From contig NZ_JFKA01000005.1 in the NCBI RefSeq assembly GCF_002115755.1, positions 186,001-250,000 on the forward strand: 64,000 nucleotides of DNA, given 5' to 3'. This DNA is from Thalassospira mesophila (GTDB lineage: Bacteria; Pseudomonadota; Alphaproteobacteria; Rhodospirillales; Thalassospiraceae). The notes under the pieces were generated by a model. The model ran no database searches. It was not told where the DNA came from and saw only the letters and a list, made by a program, of their open reading frames with translations. Of the stretch, positions 40,021-49,595 are shown in pieces; within the stretch, counting starts at the first letter, position 1; each line of letters opens with the position of its first letter. A program made the position numbers and the translations under genes.

Positions 40021-41253
40021 TCAGCCGCGCCCGGCCAGTGCCAGTTCCAAAACGACAGATGCCGCTTTATCACTGGGCGGGGTTTGCCCAAATCCAAGCA
40101 ACGTTGTTGCTTCGTCAAAACCGGCTTTTTGGGCATCGCGTTGTGCGCCATCCGCAATAATTGCTGTCATTGCCTGATAAAGCCTGTCCGGGCGACATTC
40201 TTCTTGCAGATATTCCGGCACCAGCTTGCGGCCCAGCACAAGGTTTATAATCGTTACTGTGTCGACTTTTAACAATCGCCGTGCGATCCAGGCGCTGGCT
40301 GCACTCAGTCGATAGCCAATGATATGAGGCACCCCGACAATTCCCAATTCCAGCGACACCGTACCAGAGGCCGCCAATGCGGCGTGGGACGCGCTAAAGG
40401 CATCGTGCCTGTCCTGGTCGCTCGTCACGACAATTGCTTTTGCCGGCCATGTGGCAACGGCCTGCTGCACGGCCTGTTCGACCTTGCTAACTGTGGGAAC
40501 AACAAAAACGTAATCTGGATGATTCTGGTGCAGCCGGGATACGACATCAGCAAATACCGGTAATAATCTTGTCACCTCGGAGTGGCGGCTGCCTGGCAAA
40601 ATTGAAATTACTTTTTGCGTCGCCTGCAATCCATGCCGGGCGCGAAAGCGCACCGCGTCGCCGCCATGGCGTTCTTCAACAGCCGAATGGCCGATAAAGG
40701 TCGTCGATAGCCCTTCTTTTTCAAAATAAGGCGGCTCGAACGGCAACAAAGCCAAAAGGTGGTCTAGGAATTTTGCAATTTTGCGGGCCCGGCCCGGTCG
40801 CCATGCCCAGACCGACGGGGCGACATAATGCACCAGAGGAATCCCATGACCGGCCAGTTTTTTACCCACCCGAAAACTGAAATCAGGCGCATCAATTGTT
40901 ACAACCACGTCCGGCCTTTCGCGCAAGGCCAAGGCGGCGGTTTCACCAATACGGCGTAACAAACGCGGGATATGGGGCACAATCTCGGCCAGGCCCATCA
41001 CCGACATTTCATTCATGGAAAAAAGGCTGGTCATGCCCTCGCCCGTCATGCGCGGGCCGCCAACGCCGATAAAGCGAACATTATCCGCCTTGCGCTTGAT
41101 GGCTGCCATTAAACGCCCGCCCAACTGATCGCCCGAGGCCTCCCCCGCGACCAGCATAATGGTAAGCGGCCGTTGTACCGGCAGTACCGGCGATAAAGAA
41201 CCGTCTAACGGCTTATCGGCGGGGGGCACGGATGAGGACATATCATTTCTCAT
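40021..41253 (-). CDS. lpxB: Lipid-A-disaccharide synthase
   Basis: LpxB joins UDP-diacylglucosamine and lipid X to form the lipid A disaccharide at the inner membrane. The ATG at 41253 has GGGGA five bases upstream and overlaps the lpxI end by 11 bases, giving 410 residues; an in-frame ATG at 41241 is possible. Signature parts are IMLVAGEASGDQLGGRLM, FIGVGGPRM, MGLAEIVPHIPRL, TIDAPDFSFRV, YVAPSVWAWRPGRA, ILPGSRHSEV and SGTVSLELGIVGVPHIIGYR. It is the last gene of the lpxD-fabZ-lpxA-lpxI-lpxB group. Confidence 0.96.
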   Translation of the reverse strand: MRNDMSSSVPPADKPLDGSLSPVLPVQRPLTIMLVAGEASGDQLGGRLMAAIKRKADNVRFIGVGGPRMTGEGMTSLFSMNEMSVMGLAEIVPHIPRLLRRIGETAALALRERPDVVVTIDAPDFSFRVGKKLAGHGIPLVHYVAPSVWAWRPGRARKIAKFLDHLLALLPFEPPYFEKEGLSTTFIGHSAVEERHGGDAVRFRARHGLQATQKVISILPGSRHSEVTRLLPVFADVVSRLHQNHPDYVFVVPTVSKVEQAVQQAVATWPAKAIVVTSDQDRHDAFSASHAALAASGTVSLELGIVGVPHIIGYRLSAASAWIARRLLKVDTVTIINLVLGRKLVPEYLQEECRPDRLYQAMTAIIADGAQRDAQKAGFDEATTLLGFGQTPPSDKAASVVLELALAGRG

Positions 41254-42091
41254 GATCGTCCCCGCCTGTCGGTTTAAGCCCAACAACAAACATGCCAAGT
41301 TCCTCGGCACGGGCAAGAACAGCTTCGCGGTCAATAATCATGGTGCCGCCTGCCAAAAGAGCAATTCCGCGCAAACCTGCTTTGTGGGCTTCTTCAACGG
41401 TGGTCACACCAATGGCGGGCAAATCCAGCCGTTTATCTTGCTGGGGTTTGCTGGCCTTCACCAGCACCCCGCCAACACCCGGCCGCGCATAAAGGGCCGA
41501 GCGCCGTATCATTTCATCGGTCCCCTCGATGGCTTCAAGTCCCAGAACCAGCCCCTGTTGCACAATACAGCCCTGCCCGACATCGGCCTGGCCCAAAATG
41601 CGGGCAACGGCCAACCCGTGACGGGCATCGGCCCACGCCTGATCATCGGGCGATATTTTGCCCAGCACACCTTCGCTCGCCACTAGGTCTGTCATAATTT
41701 CGTGCGCCCCTGTCAGCTTGAAACCATCCTGTTCAAATTCGCGCGCGAGCAACCGCAACAGGCCATCATCGCCCAGCGACCTGATGCCGATTTTCAGCAG
41801 GATTTTTGCCCCGCGCCAATCAGGGCGGATCGATCCGAAGGAAGGACGTTGTACCTTTCCCGCCAGAACAACATCGGTGCATCCCTGCACCTTGAGGTGA
41901 TGCAGAATTTTTGCAACCGCCCCTAATCGAATGGTTTGATAAGGTACCCCGAATGTTTCCGGTGCGGTGCAGTAACCCTGCAGGGCAATAACGAACACCG
42001 CCCGCCCCGACGCTTTGGCAGCGTCGACAAGGCGGGCGGGTAAATCACCACCACCAGCAATAAGGCCAATTTTACCCTGCTGAACTGTCAT
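41243..42091 (-). CDS. lpxI: UDP-2,3-diacylglucosamine pyrophosphatase LpxI
   Basis: LpxI (DUF1009) hydrolyses UDP-2,3-diacylglucosamine to lipid X, replacing LpxH in most alphaproteobacteria. The 282-residue protein starts IGLIAGGGDLPARLVDAA and contains LGAVAKILHHLKVQGCTDVVLAGKV (given here as LGAVAKIL and VVLAGKVQRP), DDGLLRLLAREFEQDG, and near the end the GVTTVEEAHKAGLRGIA segment. It overlaps lpxA by 20 bases and lpxB by 11. This choice of LpxI, together with LpxA, LpxB and LpxD nearby, gives four consecutive steps of the Raetz pathway; lpxC and lpxK are not in the window. Confidence 0.95.
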   Translation of the reverse strand: MTVQQGKIGLIAGGGDLPARLVDAAKASGRAVFVIALQGYCTAPETFGVPYQTIRLGAVAKILHHLKVQGCTDVVLAGKVQRPSFGSIRPDWRGAKILLKIGIRSLGDDGLLRLLAREFEQDGFKLTGAHEIMTDLVASEGVLGKISPDDQAWADARHGLAVARILGQADVGQGCIVQQGLVLGLEAIEGTDEMIRRSALYARPGVGGVLVKASKPQQDKRLDLPAIGVTTVEEAHKAGLRGIALLAGGTMIIDREAVLARAEELGMFVVGLKPTGGDDHEK

Positions 42092-42878
42092 ATTTCGGCG
42101 TACAGACCGAGCGCGTGCTCTCGGCTTTCAAAAAGCTGATAATTTCCATGACCGGGCCGACATCGGCAAAATCCTTTGCCACTTCTTCTACCCGCTCGGC
42201 CAGTGTGCCTTCATGCGCGAACACCAGTCGATAGGCCTTGCGCAAGGAATGAATGGTTTCACGATCAAACCCGCGACGTTTCAAACCGACAATATTCAAG
42301 CCCGAAAGATACGCCCGGTTCCCGATAACGGAACCATAAGGGATAACGTCGCTTTCAACACCGGTCATCCCGCCAATCATGGCATGGCGACCAATGCGCA
42401 CAAACTGGTGAACCGCCGACAAACCACCGACAATGGCAAACTCGTCAACATTGACATGCCCGGCAAGGGTCGCATTGTTGACCAGAATACAATGATTGCC
42501 AATTTCGCAATCATGCCCGACATGGGCCCCGGCCATAAACAGGCAGTCCTCGCCGACAGAAGTCAGCATACCGCCCCCTTCCGTGCCGGGGTTCATGGTG
42601 ACCCCTTCACGAATTTTGGTCCGGGCGCCCACCACCAGGCGCGAGGCCTCGCCCTTGAATTTCAAATCTTGCGGTGCATGACCGATCGAGGCAAACGGGA
42701 AGATAGCGCAATCCGCCCCGACCGTCGTATTTCCAGCGACGACAACATGCGAATGCAGCTTAACCCTGTCGCCCAGAACAACCGACGCACCGACCATACA
42801 ATAAGGGCCGATTTCGACGTCCAGACCGATCTGCGCACCGTCTTCGACAATCGCTGTCGGATGCACGTTTGCCATCAT
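42072..42878 (-). CDS. lpxA: Acyl-ACP-UDP-N-acetylglucosamine O-acyltransferase
   Basis: LpxA adds the first 3-hydroxyacyl chain to UDP-GlcNAc. The protein is a left-handed beta helix of hexapeptide repeats (about 1-190: NVHPTAIVEDGAQIG, GPYCMVGASVVLGD, GAHVGHDCEIGNHC, GMTGVESDVIPYG) followed by a helical cap. Two adjacent ATGs (42878 and 42875) could start it; the first shares its A with the fabZ stop (TGATG), which suggests re-initiation coupling. The length of 268 is normal. Confidence 0.96.
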   Translation of the reverse strand: MMANVHPTAIVEDGAQIGLDVEIGPYCMVGASVVLGDRVKLHSHVVVAGNTTVGADCAIFPFASIGHAPQDLKFKGEASRLVVGARTKIREGVTMNPGTEGGGMLTSVGEDCLFMAGAHVGHDCEIGNHCILVNNATLAGHVNVDEFAIVGGLSAVHQFVRIGRHAMIGGMTGVESDVIPYGSVIGNRAYLSGLNIVGLKRRGFDRETIHSLRKAYRLVFAHEGTLAERVEEVAKDFADVGPVMEIISFLKAESTRSVCTPKYDSSAG

Positions 42879-43327
42879 CAATTATCCCGGATCATCGCAG
42901 AAATCGTTGCTTGGGCAACAACCACGCCGTCAACACGCACTTCGCTTTCAAACTTCCAGACCGGGCCGCGGCTTTGTTTTTTGCGCACATGAATATGCAT
43001 CACATCGCCCGGTACAACCGGTTTGCGAAAACGTGCGCTATCAATGCTCATGAAATAAACCAGCTTGCCTTCGGCGTCCGCACCCAGCGTATGAACAACC
43101 AGAATTGCGGCCGTCTGCGCCATGCTTTCAATAATCAGCACACCTGGCATAATCGGCTGTTGCGGAAAATGACCGGTAAATTGCGGTTCATTCATCGTAA
43201 CATTTTTAATGCCAACAGCGGATTCATCGGCTGCAATATCGATGACCTTATCGATCAGCAAGAATGGATAGCGATGCGGAATCATTTCCAGAATGCGCTG
43301 GATATCAACATTTACCAATTCGGTCAT
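42878..43327 (-). CDS. fabZ: 3-hydroxyacyl-ACP dehydratase
   Basis: FabZ dehydrates 3-hydroxyacyl-ACP in fatty acid elongation and thereby competes with LpxA and LpxD for the same substrate. The 149-residue hot-dog-fold protein has the catalytic His53 in [14 protein letters not shown] and Glu67 in [13 protein letters not shown] lies eight bases before the ATG. It lies 11 bases after lpxD, and its stop overlaps lpxA as TGATG. Placement inside the lpx cluster is conserved and probably balances membrane phospholipid against lipid A. Confidence 0.97.
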   Translation of the reverse strand: MTELVNVDIQRILEMIPHRYPFLLIDKVIDIAADESAVGIKNVTMNEPQFTGHFPQQPIMPGVLIIESMAQTAAILVVHTLGADAEGKLVYFMSIDSARFRKPVVPGDVMHIHVRKKQSRGPVWKFESEVRVDGVVVAQATISAMIRDN

Positions 43328-43338
43328 GAAAAGTGCCC

Positions 43339-44358
43339 TTATTTCTTTTTTCGTATCAGCCGCGACAAGGCGATGGTCTGCTTGTGGTAATCCATCATCG
43401 CGACGGCAGGACTGCCGCCTACCACATCACCCGGTTTCATATCTTTCATAACACCGGACTGCGCCGCTATTTTGGCCCCGTCCCCCAGTGTCAGATGGCC
43501 GGTAATTCCGGCCTGCCCACCGGCAACAACAAAATGCCCCAGTTTGGTCGATCCGGAAATACCCACCTGGGCCACAATGACGCACCCCATGCCCATTTCG
43601 ACGTTATGGCCGATCTGAACCAGATTGTCGATACGGCAACCGTTTCCAATGACGGTATCGGGGCCAGCCCCGCGATCAATGGTGGAATTCGCACCAATTT
43701 CGACATCATTGCCAATCACAACGCGCCCTAACTGCGGCACCTTTAAATGGCCCTGAGGGCCCATGGCAAAACCAAACCCGTCCTGGCCAATGCGCGCGCC
43801 GGAATGAATAATGCACTGATGCCCGACAAGCGTATGGGTTAGTGCAGCACCTGGTCCAATATAACAGCCATTGCCAACCACCACGCCGCGACCAATAACC
43901 GCATTGGCGGAAATGCGGGTGCCATCGCCAATTTCGGCATTTTCCTCGATCACGGCACCCGGGTCAATCTGAACACCGGTGCCAATACGGGCAGAAGGAT
44001 GGACAAAGGCACCATCCGAAATTTCGCCCGTGGCAGGTTCCGCCGGATAAAACGCCGTGGCTGCCTTGGCATAGGCACGATAGGGATCGTCGCTGACAAA
44101 AACCAGCATGCCTTCGGGCGCACGATCGGCAAATTCGGGGCGCGCAAAACACGCCCCGGCCGAACTGGCGGCAAAAGCATCGATATATTTACGATTATCG
44201 AAAAAGCTCAGGCAGCTTTGATCGGCAACCTGCAAGGGAGCCACATCGACAAAAGACCGGCTTGCGCCGGTCGTCTGTAAAAGCGTTGCGCCGGAAATAT
44301 TAGCAATTTCCGTAGCATCAAATGGCCCTTTGCGTTTGAAAAAACGCGGATCTGCCAT
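43339..44358 (-). CDS. lpxD: UDP-3-O-(3-hydroxyacyl)glucosamine N-acyltransferase
   Basis: LpxD adds the second (N-linked) hydroxyacyl chain in lipid A synthesis. The 339-residue protein has the N-terminal uridine-binding domain (about 1-105), a hexapeptide beta helix (about 110-300; [25 protein letters not shown] in pieces HPSARIGTG and [13 protein letters not shown]), and the catalytic His in [11 protein letters not shown] after [13 protein letters not shown]. Its start overlaps the skp stop as TGATG. Confidence 0.96.
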   Translation of the reverse strand: MADPRFFKRKGPFDATEIANISGATLLQTTGASRSFVDVAPLQVADQSCLSFFDNRKYIDAFAASSAGACFARPEFADRAPEGMLVFVSDDPYRAYAKAATAFYPAEPATGEISDGAFVHPSARIGTGVQIDPGAVIEENAEIGDGTRISANAVIGRGVVVGNGCYIGPGAALTHTLVGHQCIIHSGARIGQDGFGFAMGPQGHLKVPQLGRVVIGNDVEIGANSTIDRGAGPDTVIGNGCRIDNLVQIGHNVEMGMGCVIVAQVGISGSTKLGHFVVAGGQAGITGHLTLGDGAKIAAQSGVMKDMKPGDVVGGSPAVAMMDYHKQTIALSRLIRKKK

Positions 44359-44936
44359 CAGGAACCTTCCTTGAACTCGACCGTCAATGAGGGGATTGCC
44401 GCATTGACTTTTTCGAATATCTCTTTGGTTGCGTCCATGGCGTTGGCGTGCAAAATCACCTGGCTTTTATGAAGGACCAGGGTTGCCTTACGTTCTTCTG
44501 CAACATCGGCAATAATTTCGATCAGCTTCTTTTGAAACTTGATCCGTCCTTCATTCACAGCCTCGTCGAGAACCTTGTTGCGGCCCTGGGCGAATTTCTG
44601 GAATTCAGCAACTTTTTTCTGAAATTCAGCACGTTTTTGCTGCAAAACATCGGCACTTAACAACGTGCGCTGCTGGGCAAGCTTCTGGTCTTCATCGCGC
44701 AGCGCCTGCTGGCGCTTTTCGATTTCAGTCTGATAGGAATTACGGCGTTTTTCGACCTGCTTGCGCATATCTTGCATCGCAGATGCTTCGCGCATGATCC
44801 CTTCGAAATCGACGATCATGACAATAGCAGTGGTTTCCTGTTTGGCCTCGGCGGCCCGGGCCTGCGTATGCAGCCCCAGACCGGTAACCATCAGGACAAT
44901 CAGGAAAAATCGTTGGGCAGTTTTCATCATATACAT
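44358..44936 (-). CDS. skp: Periplasmic chaperone OmpH/Skp family
   Basis: Skp-type chaperones hold unfolded outer-membrane proteins for delivery to BamA. The 192-residue protein has a signal peptide (about 4-29, ending ARA), then the OmpH fold: a short beta segment ([14 protein letters not shown]), two long charged helices (about 55-140, rich in Lys, Glu and Gln) and a return strand ([23 protein letters not shown] shown as [12 protein letters not shown]). The start codon shares one base with the bamA stop (TGATG), so chaperone and insertase are probably made in fixed proportion. In-frame ATGs six and nine bases later are also possible starts. Confidence 0.92.
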   Translation of the reverse strand: MYMMKTAQRFFLIVLMVTGLGLHTQARAAEAKQETTAIVMIVDFEGIMREASAMQDMRKQVEKRRNSYQTEIEKRQQALRDEDQKLAQQRTLLSADVLQQKRAEFQKKVAEFQKFAQGRNKVLDEAVNEGRIKFQKKLIEIIADVAEERKATLVLHKSQVILHANAMDATKEIFEKVNAAIPSLTVEFKEGS

Positions 44937-47257
44937 CAGAATCTGGTTCCGAAGTTCAACCGGAACACTTCCTCTTTGTCATAATCTTCTTTGAGAACGG
45001 CTTGCGAAAGGTCAACACCAATCGGGCCAAACGGCGACTCCCAACCTACCCCAATACCAACGGACCCACGAAGTGATCCCAAGTCATAAATTTCACCCGG
45101 GTTATCACCGTCAACCCCCGACGATGACCCGAAGTCCGAGAAGACACGCCCTTTAAGGGCAAATTCCGATGGCAAGCCCAAAGGAAAATCAAGCTGCACT
45201 GTACCGGAATAGTAGAATTTACCCCCAACCGCATCGCCGGTTGCCTTGTCGCGCGGGCCGACACCACCAGCTGCAAAACCGCGCAAGCTTGACCCACCGA
45301 GCAAGAAACGCTGCGAAATGCGGGTATCTTCACCAATCCCGAAGATATACCCCGAGGATCCCTTGGTGCTGACAACCCATTCTTTCTGGCGATCAAGCGG
45401 GAAATAATACCCGGCCGAAACCCGCGATTTCAAATAACGTTCCGAACCGCCAAACCCGGCCAGATCGTTGGAAACCTGCGCAAAATAGCCGTCTTTTGGT
45501 GAAACCGAACTATCGCGCTGGTCATAGGTCAAGGTCTGACCGATGGTTGACTCGCTAAAATCCGGGTCTTCTTCACGCAACAGACGCGACGCATCGGAAT
45601 CAACATCTGAATATTTGTCGAGTTCAAATCCGTAACGGGCCTGCTGGCTTAGATGTTCGGTGAAATTATATCCTGCACGCAAACCAAAGCCGGTCTGTTC
45701 TTCATCATACGAGCTTTCATCCTGGTTGTCGTCTTCGCGGCGGAAAACGTCAAACCCGGCACTGACATCGCGATCAAGGAAGTACGGTTCGGTAAAGGAA
45801 AGATCGATCTGGCGGCTGCTTCCGCCAACGGTAAAGCCAAGACGCAAATCCTGGCCCCGACCCAACAGGTTACGTTCGCGAATACCAGCCTGACCAAACG
45901 GCCCCTGGTCCGTGCCGTAACCGGCCCCGATCGAGAATTCACCGGTAGATTTTTCGTCAACATCAACTTCAACAACCGACTTGTCAGGCTCGCTGCCTGG
46001 CAGGGTTTTGATATCGACCGTTTTAAAGAAGTTAAGGTTTTCAATACGCTGGCGCGACCGGTTCAATTTCGACGTGCTAAACGCATCGCCTTCAACAAAG
46101 CGGAATTCGCGGCGGACAACCTTGTCAAGGGTTCGCACATTGCCAACAATATCAATACGTTCAACGTAAACCTTGGGGCCTTTTGTGATATTGAAAGTCA
46201 CGTTGATCGTGTTGGTTTCACGATCCCGTTTGATTTCCGGCTTGATATCAACAAAGGCATAGCCCCGGTCCCCGACATAATCGGTCAGGGATTTGATCAT
46301 GTCGTCGACGACTTCCGAATTATACCAGTCGCCCTTGTCCACTTTAATCAGCGGGGTCAGTTCATTGACATCAAGTTTATCAATTTCGGAATTGATTTTA
46401 ATGTCCCCAAACTTGTAACGCTCGCCTTCGTTGACAGTATAGGTGATAAAAAAGTCGGAACGATCCGGCGTCAGTTCGGCGACAGAGGACAGAACCTGAA
46501 AATCGGCATAGCCCGCAGCCAGATAAAAACGACGCAGCAATTCGCGGTCGAATGTCACCCGGTCCGGGTCGTAATTATCGTCTGACGTCAGAATTTTCCA
46601 CCATGCACTTTCGGTGGTCCGAATAACGCCGGAAAGCTCGCTGTCGTCAAAGGCCGAATTGCCAACAAAGTTGATACGACGAACCCCGGTGGCTTCGCCT
46701 TCCTTGATTTCAAAAACAAGGTCAACCCGGTTCTGGTCACGCTGAATGACCTTGGGGTTTACAGTGGCGGCAAACCGGCCCGACCGCCGATACAGATCGA
46801 GAATACGCTGAACATCGGCCTGAACCTTGGTTCGGGTATAAACCACACGCGGCTTAAGCTGCACCTCTGTGGTCAGGGCATCGTCTTTGAGGTGGTTATT
46901 ACCTTCAAAGGCGATCCGGTTGATGATCGGATTTTCAACGACCTTCACCACCATGGTTCCATCATTATACGAGATGGAAACATCGGCGAACAAATCTGTC
47001 GCAAACAACGCCTTTAGCGAGTCGTTGATTTTTTGCGGATCATAGGCATCGCCTGCACGAACCTTGAGATAGGCATCAACCGTACCCGTTTCGATACGAT
47101 TGTTCCCGTCCACGCGGATCTGCGAGATGGTGGGATAGTTCTGAGCCTGGGCATCGACAGGCAAGAATGCTGGAACTGTGGCGCCCGCAAGGGCCACCAT
47201 CATTGCAGCAGTTCGCATTTTACGCAGCAAAACCAACCCCCTGATATGTGCAGTCAT
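44936..47257 (-). CDS. bamA: Outer membrane protein assembly factor BamA
   Basis: BamA is the core of the complex that folds beta-barrel proteins into the outer membrane. I start it at the ATG at 47257, which overlaps the rseP stop as ATGA, giving 773 residues; a frame start 30 bases earlier runs into rseP. A signal peptide ends near residue 39 (DAQAQ). Five POTRA domains follow (about 42-360; for example ISQIRVDGNNRIETGTVDAY in pieces IRVDGNNRIE). The Omp85 barrel includes GAGYGTDQGPFGQAG, FLLGGSSLRGFAAGGVGPRD (the conserved RGF lock motif) and the terminal aromatic NFGTRF. Confidence 0.96.
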   Translation of the reverse strand: MTAHIRGLVLLRKMRTAAMMVALAGATVPAFLPVDAQAQNYPTISQIRVDGNNRIETGTVDAYLKVRAGDAYDPQKINDSLKALFATDLFADVSISYNDGTMVVKVVENPIINRIAFEGNNHLKDDALTTEVQLKPRVVYTRTKVQADVQRILDLYRRSGRFAATVNPKVIQRDQNRVDLVFEIKEGEATGVRRINFVGNSAFDDSELSGVIRTTESAWWKILTSDDNYDPDRVTFDRELLRRFYLAAGYADFQVLSSVAELTPDRSDFFITYTVNEGERYKFGDIKINSEIDKLDVNELTPLIKVDKGDWYNSEVVDDMIKSLTDYVGDRGYAFVDIKPEIKRDRETNTINVTFNITKGPKVYVERIDIVGNVRTLDKVVRREFRFVEGDAFSTSKLNRSRQRIENLNFFKTVDIKTLPGSEPDKSVVEVDVDEKSTGEFSIGAGYGTDQGPFGQAGIRERNLLGRGQDLRLGFTVGGSSRQIDLSFTEPYFLDRDVSAGFDVFRREDDNQDESSYDEEQTGFGLRAGYNFTEHLSQQARYGFELDKYSDVDSDASRLLREEDPDFSESTIGQTLTYDQRDSSVSPKDGYFAQVSNDLAGFGGSERYLKSRVSAGYYFPLDRQKEWVVSTKGSSGYIFGIGEDTRISQRFLLGGSSLRGFAAGGVGPRDKATGDAVGGKFYYSGTVQLDFPLGLPSEFALKGRVFSDFGSSSGVDGDNPGEIYDLGSLRGSVGIGVGWESPFGPIGVDLSQAVLKEDYDKEEVFRLNFGTRF

Positions 47258-48360
47258 CCGCCGGCAAGGCCTTTTAAAAAATTCCATACGCCAAGATGCG
47301 ACAGATCATTCCATGTTGCAAAAATGATTAAGCTCAATACCAAACCCGCGCCCAGACGGAAACCATATTCTTGCGCTTTCGCATTCATTGGTTTGCCGCG
47401 CAGGGCTTCAAGCAGGTAAAATACCAGATGCCCGCCATCAAGAAGCGGCACAGGCATCAGGTTTATGAGCCCAAGACTAACAGACAAATAACCCATAAAA
47501 GATAAAAGCGGCGCAAGCCCCCCCTCGGCAACCTGCCCCGACATTTGCGCAATGCGGATCGGCCCGCCAAGTTCGGAACTGTCGCGTTTGCCTGCAATCA
47601 TTTCACCGATCGCATCAAACGTTTGCGTCACAATGCCATAGGTGGTCGAAAATCCGTGCCCGACCGCTTCAAAAACACCATCACGATGCGCAACAAACTC
47701 GCCCGCCGAAACGCCAAGCCGTCCAAACGTCATCGCATCCGGGCCGTTTCCTTCAGAAACCGCCTGCGGGGTCGCCGTAACATCCAACGTCTCGGTGCCA
47801 CGTTTAATCGTCAAATCAACCGGTTGATCGGGCTTTTGCCGGATTTTCACCGACAGATCTTCAAACCATTCAATGTTTTGACCATCAACGGCAACAATGC
47901 GATCATTTGGCAACAAGCCCGCAGCGGCTGCCGCGCTGTTTTCCGTGACCGTGCCAACCACAGGCAACGCCCGTTGCTGCCCGACGGCGGCAAACAGCAC
48001 GGTAAAAATAACGATGGCAAAAATAAAATTGGCCAGCGGCCCGGCAAAAACAATGGCCGCACGCGCCAAAAGGCCTTTGTGATGAAAGGCATGTTGCTGT
48101 TCTTCGTCGGACAAATCATCGCGTTGCCCGGCGCTGGCGGGGTTCATATCCCCGAACATTTTGACATAGCCGCCCAAAGGCAAGGCGCTAATCTTCCAGC
48201 GTGTTCCACTTTTATCGTTCCAACCGACGATTTCCGGGCCAAAACCGATGGAAAAGGACTCAACCTTTACCCCGGCCTTGATCGCGACCCAGTAATGTCC
48301 AAATTCATGGACAAACACCAGGACGGACAACACAAAAAGAAACGCTAGAATAGTGACCAT
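47254..48360 (-). CDS. rseP: RIP metalloprotease RseP (site-2 protease)
   Basis: RseP cuts membrane-embedded segments of anti-sigma factors and remnant signal peptides. The ATG at 48360 has GAGGAAG eight bases upstream and gives 368 residues; the longer frame adds 17 unconserved residues. The zinc motif His18-Glu-Phe-Gly-His22 is in the first membrane helix. The third ligand lies in VPLLDGGHLVFY near the C-terminus. One PDZ domain is seen at about 130-205, where E. coli has two. It lies 31 bases after dxr and overlaps bamA, which matches its role in envelope stress from misfolded outer-membrane proteins. Confidence 0.95.
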   Translation of the reverse strand: MVTILAFLFVLSVLVFVHEFGHYWVAIKAGVKVESFSIGFGPEIVGWNDKSGTRWKISALPLGGYVKMFGDMNPASAGQRDDLSDEEQQHAFHHKGLLARAAIVFAGPLANFIFAIVIFTVLFAAVGQQRALPVVGTVTENSAAAAAGLLPNDRIVAVDGQNIEWFEDLSVKIRQKPDQPVDLTIKRGTETLDVTATPQAVSEGNGPDAMTFGRLGVSAGEFVAHRDGVFEAVGHGFSTTYGIVTQTFDAIGEMIAGKRDSSELGGPIRIAQMSGQVAEGGLAPLLSFMGYLSVSLGLINLMPVPLLDGGHLVFYLLEALRGKPMNAKAQEYGFRLGAGLVLSLIIFATWNDLSHLGVWNFLKGLAGG

Positions 48361-48391
48361 CAGATAGGCTTCCTCGACTTGTTCGGTGCCG

Positions 48392-49558
48392 TTAATGGCA
48401 TAAACCGGCAATCATGTCTTCGGTCCAGCGACGCGCCAGAATATCGGTCGCAAACACATGATCTATATCCGTCAATATCTCGCTTGGATGTGCTGCCATG
48501 ACGGCTTCGACCAGTTCAGTAATTTGGAGAAACCCGATACGCCTGTCCAAAAATGCCGCCACGGCAAGCTCATTCGCAGCGTTAAGAACAATAGGCAGGG
48601 TCCCGCCGGTCCGCAAGGCTTCGCGTGCTAATCTCAGGGCGGGAAAACGAACCTCGTCGGGGGACTCGAAACTGAACTGCCCGATGGCTGTAAAATCAAG
48701 CCGTGGCAGCGATAACGACAGCCGTTCAGGCCACCCCAGCGCATAGGCGATCGGCGTGCGCATATCAGGGGTTCCAAGCTGTGCCAGCACAGACCCATCA
48801 GCATATTCGACCATGCTGTGAATGACAGATTGCGGATGAACCAGAATTTCGATCCTGTTTTGCTCGACCGGGAACAGGCGGCACGCTTCAATAAGCTCCA
48901 GCCCCTTATTCATCATTGTCGCTGAATCAATCGAAATTTTAGCACCCATACTCCAGTTCGGGTGGGCAAGGGCCTGCTCTCGGGTCACCCCGGCCATATC
49001 GTCGCGCGACCATGTGCGAAACGGCCCGCCAGACGCAGTCAGCAATATGCGGTCGATGCGATCAAGCGCGTTATCTTCCAGCACCTGAAAAATCGCACTA
49101 TGTTCGGAATCGACGGGGATAAGGGTTGCATTATATCGTTTGACATCATCCATCATCAGTTCGCCAGCACAGACAAGGGTTTCCTTGTTGGCCAGACCAA
49201 TGATGGCCCCGCGACGAATCGCTGCCAGGGTCGCGCGCAATCCTGCGGAACCGACAATACCGGCGATCACGATGTCAGAAGGGCGTTCGGCAGCTTCGAT
49301 CAGGGCATTTTCGCCTGCGGCGGCAACAATGCCGGTACCCGCAAGGGCCCGCTTCAGATCTTCATACAGGGTTTCATCGGCGATAACGGCAAAACTGGCC
49401 CCGAGCGACACCGCCATCGACGCAAGCTCAGGCACATTGCGATAGGCTGTTACCGCATCAACCCGAAAACGGTCGGGATGCGCCAGAATCACCTCGGCAG
49501 TGCTTTTGCCGATCGAGCCTGTCACGCCCATAATACACACAGATTTCGTAACCGACAT
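48392..49558 (-). CDS. dxr: 1-deoxy-D-xylulose-5-phosphate reductoisomerase
   Basis: DXR makes 2-C-methylerythritol 4-phosphate in isoprenoid synthesis, upstream of the prenyl chain that UppS extends. The 388-residue protein has the NADPH motif GVTGSIGKST, LANKETLVCAGE, the metal/substrate segment VDSEHSAIFQ, LTASGGPF, HPNWSMGAKISIDSATMMNKGLE (in pieces HPNWSMG and DSATMMNKG) and HPQSVIHSMVEY. I prefer the ATG at 49558 because the conserved N-terminus follows it closely; one six codons upstream is possible. It lies 37 bases after cdsA. Confidence 0.96.
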   Translation of the reverse strand: MSVTKSVCIMGVTGSIGKSTAEVILAHPDRFRVDAVTAYRNVPELASMAVSLGASFAVIADETLYEDLKRALAGTGIVAAAGENALIEAAERPSDIVIAGIVGSAGLRATLAAIRRGAIIGLANKETLVCAGELMMDDVKRYNATLIPVDSEHSAIFQVLEDNALDRIDRILLTASGGPFRTWSRDDMAGVTREQALAHPNWSMGAKISIDSATMMNKGLELIEACRLFPVEQNRIEILVHPQSVIHSMVEYADGSVLAQLGTPDMRTPIAYALGWPERLSLSLPRLDFTAIGQFSFESPDEVRFPALRLAREALRTGGTLPIVLNAANELAVAAFLDRRIGFLQITELVEAVMAAHPSEILTDIDHVFATDILARRWTEDMIAGLCH

Positions 49559-49595
49559 CCGGCACCAATATAACAAAGTCGATCCGGGTAAAACG

